A stretch of 32,077 nt of DNA from Lachnospiraceae bacterium (GTDB lineage Bacteria; Bacillota; Clostridia; Lachnospirales; Lachnospiraceae): assembly GCA_022773965.1 (NCBI GenBank), contig JALFNQ010000106.1, positions 1 through 32,077 of the forward strand, in the 5' to 3' direction. The first letter of the stretch is position 1, and each line of letters starts with the position of its first letter. A program made the translations under genes and the position numbers. Under the pieces are notes generated by a model. It saw nothing but the letters and a program-made list of their open reading frames with translations, ran no database searches and was not told where the DNA came from. Below, piece after piece: positions 1 to 6,735 of the stretch.

Positions 1-31
1 CATTTTTAATAAATTCGGTTATACTATTCAT
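1..31 (-). CDS. Start of an off-window phage-element gene (partial)
   Basis: An ATG at 31-29 opens a reading frame read leftwards off the window (first residues MNSITEFIKN, no stop). An AAAGGTG-type ribosome site lies about 7 nt upstream. It follows a late-regulator-like gene in the same direction, so it is probably the first gene of a downstream phage operon. Ten codons are too few to name a function. Confidence 0.45.
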   Translation of the reverse strand, partial: MNSITEFIKN

Positions 32-99
32 GAGAGAACACCTTTCTTTTGTGACGTATTTTTTTAGCGAATCTATACTATCACATTTGGTGTTCTCTC
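29..99 (-). promoter_or_regulatory. Inverted repeat around a -10-like site, one arm covering a ribosome site
   Basis: GAGAGAACACC at 32-42 is a perfect 11-nt inverted repeat of 89-99. On the minus strand the downstream arm contains the GGTG of the ribosome site for the gene starting at 31. Between the arms is TAGTATAGAT (80-71), a fair -10, with no good -35 upstream. An RNA reading in from upstream could fold and hide the ribosome site, whereas an RNA starting after the -10 would lack the first arm. The arms could instead be activator half-sites. Both roles are inferred. Confidence 0.4.
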
Positions 100-208
100 T
101 TTTTGTATTTTTTCAAAAACCTACAATAAATTTACCCTAGCAATATGCTATGTTTTGGACACGAAAATTACCATAAAAAATACCATGTCAAGGACATCTT
201 TTATTTTT

Positions 209-646
209 TTATACAATTGCGTCCGATCCAAACAGATGCACGGAAATCCGCTCCACTGCTGACTTTCTGTGCCTCGATACTGTTCGCGGATCCATGTGAA
301 GCCGCTGCGCCACATCCTCATTTGTTGGACGATTTCCGTCATCTTTTATGAGGAAATATGCAGCCTCCACAACCGGCATATATGGAACCACATCCGGCTT
401 GCTGAGCGCCTTCTCAATTCTCTCAATATCTGCCTTTGATCTCTGCAGCGAATCGAATCTTTGATGCAGCGCCTGGTCCTCATGAAACTCACTCGGCGTT
501 TTTGACCATGACGTGATGCTCTTGCTTTTTCCTTTGAAAATCATGTTCATATATTCATTCTCATCAGATACATGATCTTTCAGCGCCGGATACGCCCGCA
601 GGAGCTTCTCCGTCTTTTGATAAACAGATTCCTTTTTCCTTTTCAT
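209..646 (-). CDS. ArpU/RinA-like phage late transcription regulator
   Basis: A 145-aa basic protein. Its C-terminus (about residues 105-133, TNEDVAQRLHMDPRTVSRHR) reads as a sigma-region-4-like helix-turn-helix followed by KSAVERISVHLFG, the usual ending of ArpU/RinA-type regulators. In Gram-positive phages these proteins activate the late (packaging and structural) operon. GGAGG lies 6 nt before the ATG. It sits between the replication/partition genes and the gene running off the left edge, which is where a late activator is expected. The family call is by pattern, not by search; a generic phage HTH protein is the alternative. Confidence 0.6.
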   Translation of the reverse strand: MKRKKESVYQKTEKLLRAYPALKDHVSDENEYMNMIFKGKSKSITSWSKTPSEFHEDQALHQRFDSLQRSKADIERIEKALSKPDVVPYMPVVEAAYFLIKDDGNRPTNEDVAQRLHMDPRTVSRHRKSAVERISVHLFGSDAIV

Positions 647-664
647 TGCATACCTCCGAACTGC

Positions 665-2773
665 TTACTTCGATTTCAGTTTTGTTATCAGATCTTCACG
701 TGAAATCTTAAACTCATTAAATATATTATCCATGCGATGATGTCTTGCAATGTAATAATATTCCACATTACATGCAACATTCTGCACGCTTGCATATGCA
801 ATCGCAACAATCTGACATCCATCGTCCATCACCACGCGGTAGTATGTTGCTCCGATCTGTGGCAGTTCAAACCACTTTTTCCACTGCTCATATCCATCAA
901 TAAATTGCTTTGCTTCATCCGCCATCGGTCTGTATCTGACATACTGCATCTCCTCATCATTACCAAAATATCCGATGGCGATTGCCCTCCGCAAGATATC
1001 AATCACTGTATGTACATCATACATTATTTCCTGTGTGTTGGTCAACTCGCCAAACGCATAGGTCACTTTGTACCGTCCTTTTCCAAATGACTCCGCCTTA
1101 ATCCAGCACGGATGAGCTGTCAATGTTTCTTTGATAGGTGTACGCTCAGACTTCAATTTGTCAAAATAACCTGTTGCACCTGAGAATTTTTCGTAATCAA
1201 CCTCGAACGAATACGTTTCTTTCAGGTAAAGATATGCGCGGAGCATGCTCCGTATGGTCATCATAGACTTGATCGTAAGCACCTCTTCCTCATTCGGAAT
1301 CGCAAATCTTGCGACAGGCTTTTCCTCCGCAGGATTCTCACGAATACCGGCGCGCTCCCTGATGATGCTCATATCCTTTCGACTGCATGCATATTTACAC
1401 GCATCTGCCACCGTGCATCCCATGCAGCATCCGGTGCACTTCTCGTATAGATCCGGGAAATCCTTTTTCAAATTTCCAAACACATAAGGAATCGTGCAGT
1501 CAATCATGTCAAAATACATACACTTTTCGCGTGGTGTTTGATAGGAGTTGCACTCTATATTCCTGCAGTTGAAGCATTTCCCATCGCAGGAGCCTTTCTG
1601 CGGTATGATCTGTTCATACGGATCGTCCTCATCATAATCATCAATCTTCATCTGCCCGGATTCCTCACTGGGAATATCGTGTTTCAGTATCTCCTCGCGA
1701 TAAATCTCACAGAATGTGTTGAAAAATCCATTGTAACTAAATGACAGATTGACCGGATTCTGGCAGTTGTATCTTGAAAGTGTGATGCGCCGGTTTCCGA
1801 AGATATACATAGCTGTATCCTTCCCAACAAACTGTCTGGATTCCCTGTAATACAGCAACATACTTGCTATCTCGGCGGCATATTTTTCTCCTGAAACATG
1901 TTTCTCCTCACCGCTTAATTCAGATGACAGAAACATCATTCCAAACTTTTCAATTGCATCACGATACTTTTTCAGGTCTGTATTGATCAAAAGATTGTCA
2001 AGAATGAAAGCAGCTTCTCTCTTTTCCTGATCGTTCATTTGTGTATACGACTGTATCGTCTTTAATTCCTGTCTAACTGCACGCACATCAGACATCTCCG
2101 GAGCAACTCCGTCTTTGACGAATTCTTTCTGCACATCTTCCGGAAGCCCTGCAAGGTCATTTGCCGTTGACACATTCATCTTCTGGTTTTCAAACAGCTC
2201 CATCGCATCATCAACCAGATTGTTGCTGATATTTTCATACTGTGCTACCTTGGTCTGCGATACATGCAGCGTTTCTGCGATCTTCTCACGCAGCCTGCGT
2301 CCTCTGAGCGCATCATCGCCAAGCAGTTCCGGCAGTACATCTCTCAGATGCATCGTTGATGTCATCTTTTCATGCTCGGTAAGAGGCTCTGTTGCCAGAT
2401 TCGCGATCAGCAGGTTATAGTATGACTTTGCGTCAGACTCATCCGTCACCTCACACGGAAGCTCTGCAAACTCCATGTGGCCATCCTCTACATTTTTTCT
2501 TGAAGCATAATACCGTCTGTGTCCGGACAAGATCAGATACCTGTTATCATCGTCCATCTCCCTGACGATCAGATTCTCCAACACACGACCGCTGATCAGC
2601 AGCTCTTCTGCCAAAACATCTATATTCCGCTCCTCCCGCTCCCCAAAAGATCGCTTATTATCCTCATTCGGCACCAGCTGGGTGATCGGAATCATAACTA
2701 CGGTACCACGCTTCATTCCTGTCTTTTTCTCTTTGTTTGATTTCCCGTTTATGATATCATTCAGACTCCCCAT
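665..2773 (-). CDS. ParB/Srx-fold protein with large cysteine-rich C-terminal region
   Basis: A 702-aa protein. Residues about 25-110 look like a ParB N-terminal (ParB/sulfiredoxin) domain, with the box LSGHRRYYASRK around 82-93 in place of the GERRxRA nucleotide-binding motif. A helix-turn-helix follows (about 165-190, ETLHVSQTKVAQYENIS). The second half is unusual: residues 396-463 hold 12 cysteines, a likely metal or Fe-S site, followed by about 240 residues I do not recognise. The start is set by GGAGGG 7 nt upstream and overlaps the preceding small gene by 17 nt. The parA gene lies two genes upstream, suggesting a partition system or a ParB-derived regulator of the element. DNA binding and CTP use are inferred from family only. 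Confidence 0.7.
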   Translation of the reverse strand: MGSLNDIINGKSNKEKKTGMKRGTVVMIPITQLVPNEDNKRSFGEREERNIDVLAEELLISGRVLENLIVREMDDDNRYLILSGHRRYYASRKNVEDGHMEFAELPCEVTDESDAKSYYNLLIANLATEPLTEHEKMTSTMHLRDVLPELLGDDALRGRRLREKIAETLHVSQTKVAQYENISNNLVDDAMELFENQKMNVSTANDLAGLPEDVQKEFVKDGVAPEMSDVRAVRQELKTIQSYTQMNDQEKREAAFILDNLLINTDLKKYRDAIEKFGMMFLSSELSGEEKHVSGEKYAAEIASMLLYYRESRQFVGKDTAMYIFGNRRITLSRYNCQNPVNLSFSYNGFFNTFCEIYREEILKHDIPSEESGQMKIDDYDEDDPYEQIIPQKGSCDGKCFNCRNIECNSYQTPREKCMYFDMIDCTIPYVFGNLKKDFPDLYEKCTGCCMGCTVADACKYACSRKDMSIIRERAGIRENPAEEKPVARFAIPNEEEVLTIKSMMTIRSMLRAYLYLKETYSFEVDYEKFSGATGYFDKLKSERTPIKETLTAHPCWIKAESFGKGRYKVTYAFGELTNTQEIMYDVHTVIDILRRAIAIGYFGNDEEMQYVRYRPMADEAKQFIDGYEQWKKWFELPQIGATYYRVVMDDGCQIVAIAYASVQNVACNVEYYYIARHHRMDNIFNEFKISREDLITKLKSK

Positions 2774-3086
2774 CGATCAGCCCTCCGTACTTTTTCTGGA
2801 GAATCACAAGATCTCCAAAAGTGAAGCATTCACGTGTTCCATTATTGCGCTCGCATATAAGCATATGCCTGTTCTTGCCAACGACTTTGAATTTTACCCG
2901 AAACATGCTTTTTGGCGATTTTCTTTTTCTTCCCTCGTCCATATCCGACAATTCAGAAGGAATCATAAGTATCTTTCCAATCGGAATCCCCTCAAGTTTA
3001 CGCCGCATCTGGTCAGCTTCGCATATTTCTTTCAGCGTTCTACTCATGTGCATGCGCTCTACGCTGCCTTTTTTCTTACTTGCCAT
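2757..3086 (-). CDS. Small basic protein between parA and parB-like genes
   Basis: A 109-aa lysine/arginine-rich protein (starts MASKKKGSVERMHMS) that I cannot assign. The middle is predicted helical and the C-terminal half looks like beta strands (FRVKFKVVGKNRHMLICERN). It overlaps parA by 11 nt and the ParB-like gene by 17 nt and has GGAGGG before its ATG, so it is translationally coupled to both and probably acts with them. No transmembrane segment is visible. Confidence 0.65.
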   Translation of the reverse strand: MASKKKGSVERMHMSRTLKEICEADQMRRKLEGIPIGKILMIPSELSDMDEGRKRKSPKSMFRVKFKVVGKNRHMLICERNNGTRECFTFGDLVILQKKYGGLIDGESE

Positions 3087-3822
3087 CGCTCACCCTCCCA
3101 ATATACTCCTTCGTAAAATTCCTGTAGTCCTCTGCCACACTGCTCCTTCTTCTGTGCAACGATACCGGCTTGCGCTGTTCCAACGCCGTATTGACTGCCT
3201 CGGAGTCAGAAATACATGTATCGAAGACCGGGATCACATCGCGGTCCATGATCTTGCGTATAGTCCGAAGCTGGCTCGCACGGCCATTGAACATTGTGGC
3301 CACACACCCGATGACGCGAATCCCCTCGTTGTACTCCTTCGCCTGATCAATATAATCCCTGATCTTTTCCAGACCAGCTGCTCCAAATGCATCCGGTACC
3401 AGCGGAATGATCACATCATCCGCGGCCACCAGCGCATTGATCGTCAGCATCGTCATTCCCGGATTACAGTCGATGATGCAGTAATCATAATCTTCCTTGC
3501 ACTCATCCAGGATAAAACGCAGATCAATGTGATTCAGATCCAGACTGTCCATTCCGTCTGACCCTACGAGCAGATACAGATTTTTTGAAAATACACACCT
3601 CTGTATAGCCCTTTTCACACTGGCTTTCATGCTGATTGCATCCTCCAGATTCACCTTCCGCTGCTTTGCCCGCAGCAGATACGCAGTGTTCTGCTGTGGA
3701 TCCATGTCCACCAGAAGCGTCCGGTATCCGGCGCAGGACAGCTCATATGCTAAGTTCGACGCTGTCGTCGTTTTTCCAACACCGCCTTTATAATTTTCAA
3801 CTGCCGTCACATGCATTGTCAT
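3076..3822 (-). CDS. parA: ParA-family partition ATPase
   Basis: A 248-aa MinD/ParA-type ATPase. It has the deviant Walker A motif YKGGVGKTTTASNLA at about residues 12-26, Walker A' LLVDMDPQQNTAYL near 36-49, and Walker B DYCIIDCNPGM near 115. Length fits small stand-alone ParAs without an N-terminal HTH. GGAGG lies upstream of the ATG. It follows the initiator gene by 20 nt and overlaps the next small gene. ParA proteins segregate low-copy replicons, so its presence with a ParB-like protein suggests that the element may be kept extrachromosomally at some stage (phage-plasmid behaviour), even though it is integrated here. Confidence 0.9.
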   Translation of the reverse strand: MTMHVTAVENYKGGVGKTTTASNLAYELSCAGYRTLLVDMDPQQNTAYLLRAKQRKVNLEDAISMKASVKRAIQRCVFSKNLYLLVGSDGMDSLDLNHIDLRFILDECKEDYDYCIIDCNPGMTMLTINALVAADDVIIPLVPDAFGAAGLEKIRDYIDQAKEYNEGIRVIGCVATMFNGRASQLRTIRKIMDRDVIPVFDTCISDSEAVNTALEQRKPVSLHRRRSSVAEDYRNFTKEYIGRVSDGK

Positions 3823-3842
3823 TTTCCATCATCCTCCTTGTC

Positions 3843-4568
3843 CTAAACTGCTCCACCTGACTTGCCAAGCAGCTCCTTTTCAAACTCATTCATGTCGTAA
3901 TCTCTCTGTGGAAAGTCATTGAATGTGTTTTTCTTCCCTGACTGATTCGTCTTGCGATTTCTCTGCCATGTCCTCACGGATGCTTTCCAGTCCTCCATCT
4001 TCGACTTTCCTACCACCCAGCCTTTTGATTCATAAAAATCAACAAACTGTGATGGGTCAACAGAATATCCATTTTCTTCGCAGTACGATCTGACCTCTTC
4101 GACAGACGGTGGGTGAAATATAATATTATTATTATTTCTTTTCCCTTCTTTCCTTTCTTTTGTCTGTCCGTTTCGTGTCCGGTCTGTGTCCGTTTCGCGT
4201 CCGTTTTGCGTCCGGTCAGATGTTCCAAAACCTTGATATTTCTCATAATTTACTATGGTTAAGACCGTCCGCTTTGTGTCCGACACTTTTTTGATTGTTC
4301 CGTCAGCTTCCAGATCGTTCAAAAAGTGCATCGTTTTGTCCTTTGACCAGCGCCAGCGATCGGCCAGATACCTGATGCTGGTGACCATACTTCCACGCTT
4401 CAAGTCGATCATCTTTCCCTGTGACATCACCTTATGATCCGCATACGCAGCCATCAGAAGCAGGTCAATAAAAGCCTGTCCACGCGAAAACGTCTCACCG
4501 GATGACCAGAGCCAGTGATCCGTGATCGAACGATTCAATTTAATCCAGTTATTTCCATTTTCTGCCAT
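3843..4568 (-). CDS. Phage replication initiator / replisome-organiser-like protein
   Basis: A 241-aa protein of the common Firmicutes phage type. An N-terminal winged-helix region (about residues 5-115, WIKLNRSITDHWLW... then YLADRWRWSKDKTMHFLNDLEADGTI) is followed by a hydrophilic, partly repeated linker (about 116-150) and a C-terminal domain with PPSVEEVRSYCEENGYSVDPSQF and DWKASVRTW. This C-terminal domain is typical of initiators that load the host helicase. The linker carries an 11-aa repeat because the DNA beneath it is an iteron array, as in lambda O. It is the first gene of the initiator-parA-parB-like cluster, 20 nt ahead of parA. A generic phage HTH protein is the alternative. Confidence 0.75.
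   Translation of the reverse strand: MAENGNNWIKLNRSITDHWLWSSGETFSRGQAFIDLLLMAAYADHKVMSQGKMIDLKRGSMVTSIRYLADRWRWSKDKTMHFLNDLEADGTIKKVSDTKRTVLTIVNYEKYQGFGTSDRTQNGRETDTDRTRNGQTKERKEGKRNNNNIIFHPPSVEEVRSYCEENGYSVDPSQFVDFYESKGWVVGKSKMEDWKASVRTWQRNRKTNQSGKKNTFNDFPQRDYDMNEFEKELLGKSGGAV
4117..4287. repeat. Candidate replication origin: 11-bp iterons inside the initiator gene
   Basis: Five contiguous 11-bp units of the form YGTCCGKTYNG occupy 4165-4219 (4165, 4176, 4187, 4198, 4209). Two more follow at 4266-4276 and 4277-4287 after an AT-rich 46-nt gap. The array is preceded by an AT-only stretch (4117-4134) and a homopyrimidine tract (about 4134-4161). Tandem iterons within an initiator gene, next to AT-rich and strand-asymmetric DNA, match the layout of lambda O/ori. 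Function as an origin is inferred; the repeats themselves are seen directly. Confidence 0.65.
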
Positions 4569-4572
4569 AAAA

Positions 4573-4641
4573 GCACCTTTTTTGGGTGCACTTAACTAAG
4601 GTATGCTGTTTTCACTAAAAAAACGAAATTTCATACCTCAG
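4573..4641 (-). promoter_or_regulatory. Leader of initiator gene: hairpin at the ribosome site and an inverted repeat
   Basis: On the minus strand GCACC-(C6A-like loop)-GGTGC (4589-4573) forms a hairpin whose 3' arm is the AAGGTGC ribosome site of the initiator gene, just before its ATG at 4568. Upstream, ACTAAGGTATG (4595-4605) and its inverted copy at 4631-4641 (one mismatch) lie 36 bp apart. The first element suggests translational control. The second could be an operator or a further binding site for the initiator. No convincing promoter was placed. Confidence 0.4.
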
Positions 4642-4675
4642 TCAAGCGCTTATTTTTATTTGAAAATATGAACTA

Positions 4676-5419
4676 TTAGCAGATCACGATGACCTCGCGG
4701 TTATCAAATTCTGCCTGGTGATCCTCCATATACTTAAGTATATATTTGCGTATCGTGTCCATGGCTGCAGTTTTCCACGCGCCTCCGTCTGCTTCATACA
4801 GGACAAATCCAACACCCATATCCGTCTTTTTCGCCCGGAATACAAATTGTGACTCTGGCTGTTCAATATCTACAAATGTCCGGAACGGACGAAGCACCGG
4901 ATCCGTCGGTGCAATCGCATCGCGCGTGCCGACAAACGTCGATACTGACACCTTCTGTGAGACACCGTCATCATCCAGATTTACCACATCATTTCCGGTG
5001 ACACATCCGCAGAATTGAATCATATCCTGTCGATTTTCTGTATCCACAAACGATGTACGAAGCCAGATCAGGAAACGCTCCTGATCGAGCGCACGTCCAA
5101 AGTTCTGATCGGGAAGCAACGCTGTCGCCTTGATAAATGTGGCACGCTTGTTGTCCTCATTTAAAACGCTTACAAGTCGTACCTCAGTCGGAGACACAAT
5201 CTGGATGTACACAGGATTATCTACACATTCTGCGATATGTCCCTCGTTCGCTGCTACATAGTCCATAAAACCAGAAAGCGTATTTACTCCCAGCGGTTCC
5301 GGGCAGTCAATCTCATTTGGAACACGATACAGCTGCCGATCCGAATATACCTCGTAATTATGTTTGAATGTTTTGATGTCGGACATTCCGACGATGTACT
5401 GTAATGCTTCTTTGATCAT
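4676..5419 (-). CDS. Conserved phage early protein, function unknown
   Basis: A 247-aa protein resembling a family widespread in Firmicutes prophages (DUF2303-like by memory). It has an N-terminal peptide naming typical of the family (EALQYIVGMSD), VQIVSPTEVRLVS-like strands in the middle (here IQIVSPTEVRLVSVLNE), and a C-terminal RTFVDIEQPESQFVFRAK ... LYEADGGAWK segment. These genes usually sit in the replication/recombination module, as here. GAGGGAACT precedes the ATG, and it starts 3 nt after the neighbouring gene, so the two are coupled. I know of no established biochemical role. Confidence 0.7.
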   Translation of the reverse strand: MIKEALQYIVGMSDIKTFKHNYEVYSDRQLYRVPNEIDCPEPLGVNTLSGFMDYVAANEGHIAECVDNPVYIQIVSPTEVRLVSVLNEDNKRATFIKATALLPDQNFGRALDQERFLIWLRTSFVDTENRQDMIQFCGCVTGNDVVNLDDDGVSQKVSVSTFVGTRDAIAPTDPVLRPFRTFVDIEQPESQFVFRAKKTDMGVGFVLYEADGGAWKTAAMDTIRKYILKYMEDHQAEFDNREVIVIC

Positions 5420-5421
5420 TT

Positions 5422-5832
5422 TTAGTTCCCTCCTCTTCCTTTGTTTCTAAAATCAATCATTTCTCCGACTCTTTCATCGGGAATGATAAGATCTCCATTT
5501 TCATCCGTTCCATAGTCTTGCAAAGACGACTGTCCTGGAATACAGGATCCATACTCCTGAACATGGATCCTTCCGGTCGAATAATCTTTGCTAAGCGTCA
5601 TCTTCGTGACTGCAGCCAGTGGCGGCGCGAGCTTGTAGGTAACATCACTCGTCACATCAAGGACGTTCCGGTTTTCATCCGGTTCCACAGATATTTTTAC
5701 CGTGATACTCCGCTTTCCCTTAAACGAGACCGCCGGATCCAAACAGTTAGCCAGCACCTTCAACGCCGCATACCTGTACTTCTCCATCAGCTGTCCACCG
5801 TTGATCTTATCCAGATCTAAGTCAAATGCCAT
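5422..5832 (-). CDS. Phage early protein of the replication-terminator-annotated family
   Basis: A 136-aa protein starting MAFDLDLDKINGGQLMEKY. It is beta-rich, with SITVKISVEPDENRNVLDVTSDVTYKLAPP in the middle, matching small phage proteins often labelled replication terminator protein, a label not based on experiment in phages. I chose the ATG at 5832 because AAAGGAG sits 8 nt before it; an upstream in-frame ATG lacks a site. It directly precedes the 247-aa protein with a 2-nt gap; the pair usually travels together. Confidence 0.65.
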   Translation of the reverse strand: MAFDLDLDKINGGQLMEKYRYAALKVLANCLDPAVSFKGKRSITVKISVEPDENRNVLDVTSDVTYKLAPPLAAVTKMTLSKDYSTGRIHVQEYGSCIPGQSSLQDYGTDENGDLIIPDERVGEMIDFRNKGRGGN

Positions 5833-5856
5833 GTTGTCAGCTCCTTTCATCAATTT

Positions 5857-6033
5857 TCATTCTCTTACTTCAGTTAATCCATCCAACGCATAGCATCCAG
5901 AATACCCTCCCAACTTAACAACCATAGTTCCGCATACACTGTACGGCTCGCTTACAACCTCAAAAACCTTGCCTTTATTTTTCTCTGATACATGATATTT
6001 GTCATTCATGACAACCTTTTTGCCTTTAGTCAT
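5857..6033 (-). CDS. Small conserved phage protein, unknown function
   Basis: A 58-aa protein (starts MTKGKKVVMNDKYHVSEKNK). It is beta-rich with glycine turns (VVKLGGYSGCYALDGL) and looks like a small SH3-type barrel. GGAGG lies 7 nt before this ATG. The frame stays open upstream to another ATG at 6111 that also follows AGGAGGAG, so a longer 84-aa form is possible. I prefer the short form because a separate 29-codon frame ends 4 nt before it. Confidence 0.5.
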   Translation of the reverse strand: MTKGKKVVMNDKYHVSEKNKGKVFEVVSEPYSVCGTMVVKLGGYSGCYALDGLTEVRE

Positions 6034-6037
6034 ACTC

Positions 6038-6127
6038 TCACCTCCGCTTCTGACTGAACTTCGCAAATCCACCATAAAACCATGTGAAAATTCGTAATCC
6101 ATGATCCTCATTCTCCTCCTGGCTCAT
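6038..6127 (-). CDS. Possible 29-aa amphipathic peptide
   Basis: A frame from ATG 6127 to TGA 6038 encodes a short peptide with an aromatic stretch (GLRIFTWFYGGFAKFSQKRR). It fits tightly between its neighbours (10 nt after one gene, 4 nt before the next), as small phage genes do. The ribosome site is weak and too close (CAGGAT), and it overlaps the longer alternative start of the gene at 5857-6033 in another frame. Treat it as a candidate only. Confidence 0.25.
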   Translation of the reverse strand: MSQEENEDHGLRIFTWFYGGFAKFSQKRR

Positions 6128-6137
6128 ATCCTGCGCA

Positions 6138-6701
6138 TCATTCCCATGCGGGACACTCATTTCCATCATTAACCGAACAATCTGGCGCTGCGCAAATCTT
6201 AGCCTCTATTAGATTCTTCCTATCCTGCACCCACTTTTTTATGATTTCCAACTCTTTATCCATATCAAGCTCTTTTTCAGATTTCCAGCACGCCAGCCTT
6301 GCTTCTAAGCTGAATTCCAATTCCTTAATTTCATCATCAATATACGGTGCTTCCTCATCCGACTCTTCTGGATGTTCTTCCAAATATTTCTTGCGCGATT
6401 TCGCCGCTTCGATACCATTCAGAATATTAAGATACTCCTCGGGATCATGTTCCCAGAAAAGCAAATGATTAAGAAGGGTCTGATTCTGATAGAAATGGCA
6501 TCTACAAAACCATGTGTTTATTAATCTTCTTTCATCACTTCCATTTGTACAAACGCCGTCAATTAGGTCGCCAATAAAATCCTCAATCAGACCACCTACG
6601 GTCAATCCACGCTCTCCACACATTCTGCAAAGTTTTTCACAATCTTCATCAGATAATTTTACTCTGATAATCCTCTCTCTGGTCGTTTCGTCTTCCATCA
6701 T
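6138..6701 (-). CDS. Hypothetical phage protein with ribbon-helix-helix-like N-terminus
   Basis: A 187-aa acidic protein. The start (RIIRVKLSDEDCEKLCRMCGERGLT..LIEDFIGDLIDG) has the beta strand plus two-helix pattern of ribbon-helix-helix proteins. The rest is a charged helical region with several cysteines (WFCRCHFYQNQ, ICAAPDCSVNDGNECP). ATG ATG at 6701 follows GGAAAT. It lies just after the cytosine methyltransferase gene, 34 nt downstream, in the same operon. I do not recognise a specific family. Confidence 0.6.
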   Translation of the reverse strand: MMEDETTRERIIRVKLSDEDCEKLCRMCGERGLTVGGLIEDFIGDLIDGVCTNGSDERRLINTWFCRCHFYQNQTLLNHLLFWEHDPEEYLNILNGIEAAKSRKKYLEEHPEESDEEAPYIDDEIKELEFSLEARLACWKSEKELDMDKELEIIKKWVQDRKNLIEAKICAAPDCSVNDGNECPAWE

Positions 6702-6735
6702 ATTTCCGATTTTGTTCCTTTCTTGCAGCTTATAG

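Noticed and set aside
2115-2420. 101-codon plus-strand frame opposite the ParB-like gene
   Set aside because: Serine-rich antisense shadow of a well-supported gene; no ribosome site.
4165-4287. CRISPR array
   Set aside because: The repeats are 11 bp, contiguous and inside a coding region, without spacers; iterons fit better.
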